DNA of 64,000 bases from Mucilaginibacter geliditolerans. GTDB taxonomy: Bacteria; Bacteroidota; Bacteroidia; Sphingobacteriales; Sphingobacteriaceae. The notes below the pieces were generated by a model. That model saw only the letters and a list, made by a program, of their open reading frames with translations. It did no database searches and was not told the DNA's origin. The stretch is from the NCBI RefSeq assembly GCF_014200495.1, contig NZ_JACHBY010000007.1, forward strand, positions 186,001 to 250,000. The letters are read 5' to 3'. The number at the start of each line of letters is the position of its first letter. Position 1 is the stretch's first letter. The position numbers and the translations under genes were made by a program. Positions 40,523-48,276 of this stretch are shown piece after piece.

Positions 40523-40978
40523 TCACCCCTTAAACTTTTCCAACCTCGCTAAAGCCTGTTGCTTTACCTTATTCTGCATTAAAGATGTCCAGCCCAATAA
40601 ATAACCTTTTAAACCCAATGCCTGCCCTGCCCATTTCCAAAAACTAAAATGATCGGTATGTTTAGTGATCCTGCCATTGCTGAATTTAAATTGGGCGTGT
40701 ACTTTGTTTGTCACCTTTCTGCCGGTTAAGCTAAATGTATAAACGGCCACCCAATCGGCGCTGCCGGTTTTGTCATCAGCATTTATATTACTTGCAATGA
40801 TTTTTAAATTCGGATTTTTCAGCAGCATTCGCCACATTTTTTTAACATCATAACCATTTATTAAACCAAAGGCCGGGTCTTTAAATGTTACATCATCAGC
40901 GTAGCAGCTTATCATGCCTTCAGCATCACAGGCGGCAAATGATTGGTAGAATTTTTCTATTACCTGTTTATTATCCAT
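40523..40978 (-). CDS. SnoaL-like / NTF2-like protein
   Basis: 151 residues of the cone-shaped NTF2-like fold: VIEKFYQSFAACDAEGMISC, YADDVTFKDPAFGLINGYDV, DWVAVYTFSLTGRKVTNKVH, and ITKHTDHFSFWKWAGQAL. Members of this polyketide-cyclase/SnoaL-like group bind hydrophobic ligands or act as isomerases; no activity is assignable. Single gene between repeat blocks. Confidence 0.8.
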   Translation of the reverse strand: MDNKQVIEKFYQSFAACDAEGMISCYADDVTFKDPAFGLINGYDVKKMWRMLLKNPNLKIIASNINADDKTGSADWVAVYTFSLTGRKVTNKVHAQFKFSNGRITKHTDHFSFWKWAGQALGLKGYLLGWTSLMQNKVKQQALARLEKFKG

Positions 40979-41039
40979 AAGTGACCAGATTTAATTAATA
41001 GATGAATGTACAGGTTTAAATTAAAACGCGAGGTCATTT

Positions 41040-41230
41040 CAGGCTATGAATTTATGTAAGCGTGGACGCTTACCATTTATAGCATTCAAGCGTAGCTTGA
41101 ACGGGCAGTCTGCCCACGTTTAGCGTAAGTCTTGTGTTTAAGGGTAGAGAAATGGCTGACTTGTGCTTCTTGAAATCTTAATATCATAAGTCATCATTGC
41201 ACAAACAGCAGCACAAGACTTGCGCTAAAT
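41040..41230. repeat. Repeat block: aagcgtggacgctt copy plus an 18-bp inverted repeat
   Basis: gtaagcgtggacgcttacca (41055-41074) and attcaagcgtagcttgaacg (41084-41103). A separate pair tttagcgtaagtcttgtg (41119-41136) and cacaagacttgcgctaaa (41212-41229) brackets 75 bp of unique DNA. No coding frame. Confidence 0.7.
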
Positions 41231-41240
41231 GATAGAGAAT

Positions 41241-42161
41241 TTAAGCTGCATTAGTTTTTACATCAACTCCATGCTGCTGTTCATCATATTCACGCTGTAA
41301 TGCTCTTGCTGTTTGTGTGCTGCCATCATGGCTCCAGCCGGGGGGATTAAAAAAGTATTTGAATTTATTGACAAAGCCGGGCGCTTTCCGGGCATCATGC
41401 AACAGGGCTTTCCATTCGTGGAAAAGTACATTCACCGGGCCCATATTTTCCGGTTGGTGGGTGAGCCCGTATTTTATAGGCTCAGGCAGGTTTTCTTCAT
41501 GAAAAGTGCCGAATATCCTGTCCCACACAATAAACAGCATACCCATGTTTTTATCAAGGTAGGGGATGTTTGATGCATGGTGCACCCTGTGGTGCGACGG
41601 CGTTACGAATATCCAACCATACCATTTTGGCAACGGTACATTATATTGTGTATGTACCAGGTTGCCGTAAAGCTGGGTAATGAGGTAGGCATATAAAATA
41701 TTAATAGGGTCAAAACCCATCAGTGCCAGCGGTAAATAAAAGAATACGCGGTATAAAGGCTCAAAAACAGTAGAACGAAAACCGGTAGTTAAATTAAAAT
41801 GCTCCGACGAATGGTGCGTTACATGCACGGCCCAAAACATACGCGAGTAGTGCCCCACATAATGTAAAACCCAGTATAAGAAGTCCTGCGTTACTATCAG
41901 TATAAACCAGTAGACTATAACATTATGTATTTCAAACAGTTTGAATTGATAAGTAAAAGTCAGAATAAAAAAGATACTGCCATTTACAGCCAGGTTGATT
42001 ATAAATGCCAGGCTGGTTAGGTAAATATTGGTGAGGGTATCACGCCTCTCGTAATATTTACGGTTTTCGCGATAGCTCAGCCACATTTCAACCAGTGTTA
42101 ATACAACCAGCAGGGTAATCAATACAATTACAGCGTCATTCCTTGGGGTGAGGGAATTCAT
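41241..42161 (-). CDS. Sterol desaturase / fatty acid hydroxylase family membrane protein
   Basis: 306 residues with several membrane helices (VIVLITLLVVLTLVEMWLSY, FIINLAVNGSIFFILTF, VIVYWFILIVTQDFLYWVLH). The three di-iron histidine clusters of PF04116 are present: HYVGH, HVTHHSSEHFN and HHRVHHASN. The enzyme family uses O2 and a di-iron centre to hydroxylate or desaturate lipids, including sphingolipid and carotenoid substrates. Which lipid is not predictable. It lies 6 nt after aroB on the same strand, so it is co-transcribed with S4-aroB, a link that looks positional rather than metabolic. Confidence 0.88.
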   Translation of the reverse strand: MNSLTPRNDAVIVLITLLVVLTLVEMWLSYRENRKYYERRDTLTNIYLTSLAFIINLAVNGSIFFILTFTYQFKLFEIHNVIVYWFILIVTQDFLYWVLHYVGHYSRMFWAVHVTHHSSEHFNLTTGFRSTVFEPLYRVFFYLPLALMGFDPINILYAYLITQLYGNLVHTQYNVPLPKWYGWIFVTPSHHRVHHASNIPYLDKNMGMLFIVWDRIFGTFHEENLPEPIKYGLTHQPENMGPVNVLFHEWKALLHDARKAPGFVNKFKYFFNPPGWSHDGSTQTARALQREYDEQQHGVDVKTNAA

Positions 42162-42167
42162 TTATTT

Positions 42168-43244
42168 TTATAATGTTGCGTAAAAAGCTAAACTTTCGCA
42201 AAGTTCGGCTTCTGTACAGATATTATCAATACTATACTGACCGATTTGTGTAAGCAGCGTGCAATTTATTTTACCGTTTTGGTTTTTCTTATCCTTTTGC
42301 ATCAGTGCATACAACTCAGCATTTGCTGATTCTTCCAGCAGATATTTAGGGTATAGGCTGGTGATCACATCCACTATCTCATTCAATTCAGCCTTGCTTA
42401 AACCCAATTTTTTGTGTGATAGCCATGCTTCGCATATCATGCCTATGGCAATAGCTTCACCGTGCGACAGGGCTGTGCCATCATCTTTTAATATAGAATA
42501 CGTTTCAACAGCGTGTCCAACAGTATGACCAAAGTTCAGGGCCTTACGTATGCCGTTCTCTTTCGGGTCCTCAATTACTACCTTATTTTTTATTTCGATA
42601 GAATGATAGATCAGCTCAACCGAAGGGAATGTAAGGTCACTGTTTTTAAGCTGGTTCCAGTAATCGGCATCAACTATTAAACCATGTTTAAGCATTTCGG
42701 CCAAACCTGAAAGTATTTGTCTTTCGGGTAAGGTCTTTAAAAAGTCATAGGCAATAAACACGGCTTTAGGCTGTGTAAAGGTACCGATGATGTTTTTAAT
42801 GCTATCAATATCAATACCTGTTTTGCCACCAACCGAAGCATCAACCTGCGAAAGGAGAGTGGTAGGCACGTGTACAAAATCAATCCCGCGCTTAAATGTG
42901 GAAGCTGCAAATCCACCCAGATCGCTGATCACACCGCCACCCAGGTTCACCATCAGGCTTTTACGATCGGCGCCAAAGTCTATCAGCATTTTCCATATGC
43001 CTATGCAAAAATCAATGTCCTTGCTTTCCTCGCCGGCATTTATCTCGATGATATCGTAATTGTCAATATCGCCAAGCTTTTCCTTAACCAATGGAAAACA
43101 GTGTTGGGCTGTGTTTTCATCGGTTAAAATAAAAAAACGGGAGTAGTTACCCGTTTTTACAAAGTTTACCAGCTGATCTATACTATTATCAAAATAAATA
43201 GGGTAATCGATGCTATTAATAGTATCTAAATGAAGCGTATCCAT
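42168..43244 (-). CDS. aroB: 3-Dehydroquinate synthase
   Basis: 358 residues. NAD and substrate motifs: GGGVISDLGGFAASTFKRGI, VPTTLLSQVDASVGGKTGID, Zn-ligand region GLAEMLKHGLI (Glu) and LNFGHTVGHAVE (His), HGEAIAIGM (His). It cyclises DAHP to 3-dehydroquinate, the second shikimate step. A shorter N-terminal NAD-binding region (DNIDNYDIIEINAGEESKD) is typical for Bacteroidota. It lies 2 nt after the S4 gene and 6 nt before the desaturase-family gene on the minus strand: a three-gene operon separate from the pheA cluster. Confidence 0.96.
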   Translation of the reverse strand: MDTLHLDTINSIDYPIYFDNSIDQLVNFVKTGNYSRFFILTDENTAQHCFPLVKEKLGDIDNYDIIEINAGEESKDIDFCIGIWKMLIDFGADRKSLMVNLGGGVISDLGGFAASTFKRGIDFVHVPTTLLSQVDASVGGKTGIDIDSIKNIIGTFTQPKAVFIAYDFLKTLPERQILSGLAEMLKHGLIVDADYWNQLKNSDLTFPSVELIYHSIEIKNKVVIEDPKENGIRKALNFGHTVGHAVETYSILKDDGTALSHGEAIAIGMICEAWLSHKKLGLSKAELNEIVDVITSLYPKYLLEESANAELYALMQKDKKNQNGKINCTLLTQIGQYSIDNICTEAELCESLAFYATL

Positions 43245-43246
43245 AA

Positions 43247-43453
43247 TTATATAACCATGATTTTTTGATTTCTGAATTCTATTACATCGCCGGGTTTAAC
43301 CTTTAGGCGTTTGCGGTAATCCACCTGTCCGTTGTACTGCACTTCGCCCTCGGTTACAACTATTTGCGCTTCGCCGCCGGTTTGCACCAGGCCAGCCGCC
43401 TTTAGTAATTGTATCAGTGGGATGTAATCGCCTGTAACTTTAAATTCTATCAT
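43247..43453 (-). CDS. S4-type RNA-binding protein (YbcJ-like)
   Basis: 68 residues, a single compact S4 domain: YIPLIQLLKAAGLVQTGGEA, VVTEGEVQYNGQVDYRKRLK, VKPGDVIEF. Small stand-alone S4 proteins bind structured RNA, some linked with ribosome assembly or recycling. It is first in the operon with aroB (2-nt spacing). Its start at 43453 is 70 nt from the divergent proline dehydrogenase gene. Confidence 0.88.
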   Translation of the reverse strand: MIEFKVTGDYIPLIQLLKAAGLVQTGGEAQIVVTEGEVQYNGQVDYRKRLKVKPGDVIEFRNQKIMVI

Positions 43454-43509
43454 GGAGGCGCAAAAATAAACTATTCGCAGAATAATGAGTTATGTTAACT
43501 TGTATTTTC

Positions 43510-43517
43510 TACTTTTG
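43510..43517 (+). promoter_or_regulatory. -7 element TACTTTTG of the proline dehydrogenase gene
   Basis: Full TAnnTTTG match 6 nt before the ATG at 43523, which would make the message leaderless or nearly so. The -33 element is not clear. Confidence 0.4.
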
Positions 43518-43522
43518 TATTT

Positions 43523-44728
43523 ATGCTTTCGAACGTAACTGACCTCAAAGCATCTCCAGTAACTACACTTTCGTTTGAAAATACGGAGATAGCTTTTCGC
43601 CATGCAACCAATTTTGAGCTTAAACGCGCTTATTGGTTGTTCCGGATCATTAATGTAAATTTCTTAGTAAAGATTGGTCCCCCTGTTACAAACTTCGCCG
43701 TTAAAATAGGTTTACCTGTTAAAGGCATCATAAAATCAACCATTTTCAAGCACTTTTGCGGCGGTGAAACCATTGCCGAATGCGATAACACTATAAAAAA
43801 ACTGTACGCGGGTGGCGTAGGCACTATATTAGATTACTCTATTGAAGGTGAGGATGACGAAAGTGTATTTGATAATACCCGCGATGAAATTATCCGCACC
43901 ATAGTTCGTGCATCCGGCGATAAAGCCGTGCCTATCACTGTATTTAAAGTAACAGGCGTAGGCCGTTTTTCTTTATTGGAGAAATTGGATGAAGGCCTTG
44001 AGCTCACTATTATTGAGCAGGAAGAATGGCAAAAAGTACATGCCCGTGTGCTGGCTATATGTGAAAAGGCCTATAAAACAGGTATCCCGGTAATGATTGA
44101 TGCCGAGGAAACATGGATACAAAAAACCATTGACCTGCTGGCCTTAAACATGATGAGCCGTTTTAATAAACAAAAAGCTATTGTTTACAATACCTACCAA
44201 ATGTATCGCCATGATAAGCTGGAATCTATAAAACAGGATTACAGTCAGGCTGTTGCTGGCAGCTTTATTTTAGGTGCTAAAATAGTACGTGGCGCCTACA
44301 TGGAAAAAGAGCGCAAGCGTGCCGAGGAAAAGGGTTACCCATCGCCCATACAACCGAATAAGGAAGCTACGGACATTGATTATAATAACGCATTAAGATT
44401 TTGTATTGATCATGTTGATGGCATAGCCATTGTTGCCGGTACCCACAACGAGGATAGTTGTCGTTTACTGGCCGATCTGCTGAATGAAAAGCATGTCGAC
44501 CCTAAAAATCCGCATATCTATTTCTCTCAATTGTTGGGAATGAGCGATAATCTGAGCTTTAACCTTGCCAATGCCAACTACAACGTTGCTAAGTACGTGC
44601 CATACGGACCTATAAAAGCCGTATTGCCATACCTTTTCCGCCGTGCGCAGGAAAACACCGCTATCGCAGGCCAAATGAGCCGCGAGTTGGGTTTGATTGT
44701 GAAGGAGAAGAAGAGGAGAGAAGGTTAG
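43523..44728 (+). CDS. Proline dehydrogenase (monofunctional)
   Basis: 401 residues, FAD-dependent TIM barrel of PF01619: MIDAEETWIQKTIDLLALNM, IVYNTYQMYRHDKLES, AKIVRGAYMEKERKRAEEKG, AIVAGTHNEDSCRLLADLLN, FSQLLGMSDNLSF, and VAKYVPYGPIKAVLPYLFRR at the C-terminus with the substrate-binding R-R pair. It oxidises proline to pyrroline-5-carboxylate, passing electrons to quinone. It is the single-domain form like the mitochondrial enzyme rather than the PutA fusion; the P5C dehydrogenase gene is not next to it. Divergent from S4-aroB. Confidence 0.95.
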   Translation: MLSNVTDLKASPVTTLSFENTEIAFRHATNFELKRAYWLFRIINVNFLVKIGPPVTNFAVKIGLPVKGIIKSTIFKHFCGGETIAECDNTIKKLYAGGVGTILDYSIEGEDDESVFDNTRDEIIRTIVRASGDKAVPITVFKVTGVGRFSLLEKLDEGLELTIIEQEEWQKVHARVLAICEKAYKTGIPVMIDAEETWIQKTIDLLALNMMSRFNKQKAIVYNTYQMYRHDKLESIKQDYSQAVAGSFILGAKIVRGAYMEKERKRAEEKGYPSPIQPNKEATDIDYNNALRFCIDHVDGIAIVAGTHNEDSCRLLADLLNEKHVDPKNPHIYFSQLLGMSDNLSFNLANANYNVAKYVPYGPIKAVLPYLFRRAQENTAIAGQMSRELGLIVKEKKRREG

Positions 44729-44730
44729 AG

Positions 44731-44951
44731 CTAGAACCAAGATTTTTAGGATTTTTTTGATTTTCAGGATAAGCTTTTATTGCTGATTCTTCTCCAATCG
44801 TCATTGCGAGGAACGAAGCAATCCCCGGCTATGCAAGTTCGCCCTGTAAAGTTTGGGATTGCTTCGTTCCTCGCAATGACGCGCGGATGAGTAACATCCT
44901 GTAAATTCCTATAATCCGTTAAATCCCGGTTCAAAATCTGCTAAATCCTGG
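44731..44951. repeat. Nested repeat: outer simple-repeat arms around copy 3 of the cgtcattgcgagg palindrome
   Basis: Outer left arm aaccaagatttttaggattt, ttttgattttcagg (44736-44769), outer right arm cctataatccgttaaatccc, ggttcaaaatctgctaaatc, ctggttc (44909-44955). Inside, the palindrome at 44799-44881 (perfect 27-bp arms). The left arm recurs after recQ (53021-53050). Confidence 0.82.
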
Positions 44952-44952
44952 T

Positions 44953-47900
44953 TCAATCCCCATCCTCAGTAGTAAACAGATACGTTTGGGCATTTTCAAC
45001 CGGCAGGCTGATCATATCCCCCCGGCCCATTTGCCACCAGAAGTGCAGGCGTGGCTTCTCAGTATTACCGGTTTCGTTCATGGAGTCTGAATCATACAGG
45101 CGACCGTTTGCCATTACATACTTTATTTTTTCGCTATTGCGGATATCATCAAGCGGGTTGGCATTCAGTACTATCAAATCGGCCAGTTTGCCAATTTCAA
45201 GCGAGCCAATTTCCTTATCCATACCTAAATAGGATGCGCCGTTCATGGTAGCGCAGCGGATAACTTCCATAGGTGTCATACCGCCCTGGCCCAGCATCCA
45301 CATTTCCCAATGGGCACCCAAACCCTGTAATTGCCCGTGTGAACCCAGATTTATCTTTGTACCGCCATCGCTTATCTGTTTTACATATTTTGATATTTCT
45401 ATATGCCCGTAATCACCATATTCAGATTCCGTTCTGCGGCGCGAGCGTGCATCTACTATAAATTGCGGTACAAAATTTAGCAGGTGCTGGTTTTTCCAAA
45501 CTTCCAGGCGGTCGTACCAATAATTTTCGCCAAATTGGGTGCCATAACTTACAATTAAAGTAGGGGTATAGCCCGATTTGCTGTTGTTCCACAAATTTTT
45601 CACATCCTTATATACAGGCCAAACAGGTATGTTATGCTCAATACCAGTATGCCCATCTACTATCATATTCATATTGGTTTCAAAAGTTGAACCACCTTCG
45701 GGCACTACTTCCATTTGCAGTTCTCTCGCGGCAGCAATAATTTCCTGGCGCTGTTCACGGCGGGGCTGGTTATAGCTTTTTACCGAGAAAGCACCCACGG
45801 CCTTTAACCTGCGCAAATGCGAGCGGGCATCATCCAAGCTATTTATCACGGCTTTGAAATCACCATCAGCACCGTATAAAATGGTGCCGGTTGAATAGAT
45901 CCTCGGGCCCACCATGTGGCCTGATTTTACCATCTCAGCCTGACTAAATACCATCTCCGTATTAGTGGATGGATCATGGGCTGTAGTTACACCATAAGCC
46001 AGGTTGGCATAATAATTCCAGTCCTGCTGCGGCGAAATGCCGTCAGGGCTGGGGTGCAGATGCGCATGCACATCTACTATGCCCGGCATAATGGTTTTGC
46101 CTGCTATGTCATAAACTTTGGCATCGGCAGGTATTTGTACCTCTTCGTTTTTGCCAACTGCTATAATCTTATTCTGGTCGATAACAATGGTTCCGTTCTC
46201 AATCACCTGATCGTCCTTCATGGTGATGATACGTGCATTTTTGAAAGCTATTTTACCTGTTGGTACGTCAGTTTTTAGCTTCAATCCAATGTCTGTGCTT
46301 GCTGTATCTGCCGGGTTAAATTTATCGCCGATAGCAGTACCTATATCCCTCACATAATATCTTGGTCCCAGCGTCCACATTATTTTTTGGCTGTCCTTGC
46401 TCCAATGCAGGTAGGTGCCGGCGTCTTTAGTAAGTTTAGTTAGTGGGATCGCCTTATTATTTGCCGAAAGATCCTGCGGATTGCCCGTTGTAACCATAGG
46501 CGTTATATAACAGTTAAATAGTTCGGTAAAAGCCATCCATTTACCATCGGGACTCGGGTTAAACTGCGTGGCATAGGTAGATGTATACAGTGTGCGTTGG
46601 TTAGCGCCGCTTGCATCCATTACCCTGAAAGTTTTCTTATCACCATCCTCACTTTGGTAATAGATCTTTGCGTCATCAATTGAGAATTGCGGGTTGATGC
46701 CATTATTGATGATCATCTGTGGTGTACCACCCGTCACCGGGATGATATAAATACCCGGGTTCTCGCCAAAAGCAAAGCCTGATACTTCATTGCCTACTCC
46801 TTTTACATAAACTATTTTATCGCCTTTGTTTGAGAATTTTGGGGTATAATAGAACCCTTTATCAACGGTTAGGCGGGTAACAATATGTGTGGTCAGGTCG
46901 ATATGATTGATAGAAGCTTTTAGCTCATCCGTCCAATCAATATAAATTAGTGATTTGCCATCGGGACTAAATTGCGGTGAATATTCCAGGTCGGTGGTAT
47001 TGGTTATGCGTGTTGGTACGCCATCGGGCAAGGTTTTGGTATATATATAGCCCGCTGCATTAAAAGCTACTGTTTTACCATCAGGCGATGTGGTAATCTC
47101 GCGTATCATTTTTACAGAAAATTCATCCTGGAAAACCTTTTGCTGGTAATGCAGCGCATCACTAACAGTTTGTGTTGATGTTACATCAAAGGGAACTGCG
47201 GTAGCATTAAGGGTGTTGATATCCATATGCCATATTTTCCCTTTGGAATAAAATATAAGGCCTTTGCTATCGGGAGTCCACGCGAAATTGGGGTATACAC
47301 CAAAAATGGCCCATGTTTCCTGCTGATCGTGCGACAGATCATCATAAACAGGCCATTCCTCGCCGGTAGCTATATTGTGCAGATAGATCTCCGATTTTAA
47401 GCGCACACGCTTTACAAAAGCCATCAGCTTGCCATCGGGCGATAGTTGCGGCCTGCAAGCGCCGCCTGTACCGCCTGCTACTATGTTTATTTCACCTGTT
47501 TCACGGTTCAGTTTTTTTATAGCGTAGATGCCTTTATTAGGGTCTTTATTATATTGAAAATTTGGACCCGGGGTAACATCCTCGCTCCAGTAAACGAATT
47601 TGCCATCAGGCGATACTACAGGCTCGCCTGCATCCTGCTCATCATCTTTACGTTTGGTAAGCTGTATACCATCGCCGCCTGCTTTGTTATACAGCCAAAT
47701 TTCACCCGCGCCCAATGAGCGTGTATTGGTGAAGTGCTTGCGGGCTACCAGGTATTGCCCGTCGGGTGTCCACGAGGCATTGTTCAATAGCCTGAAGGCT
47801 TCCTTGGTTATTGGGTGCTTATCGCTGCCATCGGCATTCATCACCCATATATTATCGCCGCCATCCCTATCGCTGGTATAAGAGATCTGTTTGCCATCGG

Positions 47901-48168
47901 GACTAAACCTTGGTTGTATTTCCCATGCTTTGCCGCCTGCAAGCAAAGTTGCCTTGCCGCCATCAATAGGGAGATTATAAATATCGCCCAACAAATCAAA
48001 CACAATGGTTTTACCATCCGGGCTAACATCCAGATTCATCCAGGTGCCTTCATCGGTAGTTATAGTAACTTTTTTTGACGGGCCGGGAGGGGCTTCAACG
48101 TTCCATTTCTGGGCGTTTACTGTAGGCGCAAACAGAAGTAATATTATGGGCAGGTAAATGAACTTCAT
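44953..48168 (-). CDS. TolB-like beta-propeller amidohydrolase, periplasmic
   Basis: 1071 residues with signal peptide (KFIYLPIILLLFAPTVNAQ). Residues about 45-640 hold repeated propeller blades with the WD40/PD40 motif, such as NLDVSPDGKTIVFDLLGDIY, QPRFSPDGKQISYTSDRDGG, PQFSPDGKSLIYIDWTD. Residues about 655-1040 are an amidohydrolase domain: GKTIMPGIVDVHAHLHPSPD (H-x-H metal site), DGHTGIEHNIPVWP, NLGSHGQLQGLGAHWEMWML, and the adenosine-deaminase-like end ATMNGASYLGMDKEIGSLEI. The exported enzyme probably hydrolyses cyclic amides or peptides; the substrate is unknown. The C-terminal 15 residues come close to repeat DNA. A typical Bacteroidota protein of about 1070 residues. Confidence 0.88.
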   Translation of the reverse strand: MKFIYLPIILLLFAPTVNAQKWNVEAPPGPSKKVTITTDEGTWMNLDVSPDGKTIVFDLLGDIYNLPIDGGKATLLAGGKAWEIQPRFSPDGKQISYTSDRDGGDNIWVMNADGSDKHPITKEAFRLLNNASWTPDGQYLVARKHFTNTRSLGAGEIWLYNKAGGDGIQLTKRKDDEQDAGEPVVSPDGKFVYWSEDVTPGPNFQYNKDPNKGIYAIKKLNRETGEINIVAGGTGGACRPQLSPDGKLMAFVKRVRLKSEIYLHNIATGEEWPVYDDLSHDQQETWAIFGVYPNFAWTPDSKGLIFYSKGKIWHMDINTLNATAVPFDVTSTQTVSDALHYQQKVFQDEFSVKMIREITTSPDGKTVAFNAAGYIYTKTLPDGVPTRITNTTDLEYSPQFSPDGKSLIYIDWTDELKASINHIDLTTHIVTRLTVDKGFYYTPKFSNKGDKIVYVKGVGNEVSGFAFGENPGIYIIPVTGGTPQMIINNGINPQFSIDDAKIYYQSEDGDKKTFRVMDASGANQRTLYTSTYATQFNPSPDGKWMAFTELFNCYITPMVTTGNPQDLSANNKAIPLTKLTKDAGTYLHWSKDSQKIMWTLGPRYYVRDIGTAIGDKFNPADTASTDIGLKLKTDVPTGKIAFKNARIITMKDDQVIENGTIVIDQNKIIAVGKNEEVQIPADAKVYDIAGKTIMPGIVDVHAHLHPSPDGISPQQDWNYYANLAYGVTTAHDPSTNTEMVFSQAEMVKSGHMVGPRIYSTGTILYGADGDFKAVINSLDDARSHLRRLKAVGAFSVKSYNQPRREQRQEIIAAARELQMEVVPEGGSTFETNMNMIVDGHTGIEHNIPVWPVYKDVKNLWNNSKSGYTPTLIVSYGTQFGENYWYDRLEVWKNQHLLNFVPQFIVDARSRRRTESEYGDYGHIEISKYVKQISDGGTKINLGSHGQLQGLGAHWEMWMLGQGGMTPMEVIRCATMNGASYLGMDKEIGSLEIGKLADLIVLNANPLDDIRNSEKIKYVMANGRLYDSDSMNETGNTEKPRLHFWWQMGRGDMISLPVENAQTYLFTTEDGD

Positions 48169-48276
48169 TATTATAATAATATGATTACGTTGCGAAGATA
48201 GACACGATTACAATATTTTAATGATCTTTTATCAATGATTGATTTTTGATGACAAGCAATAATTATTCCTCAATTG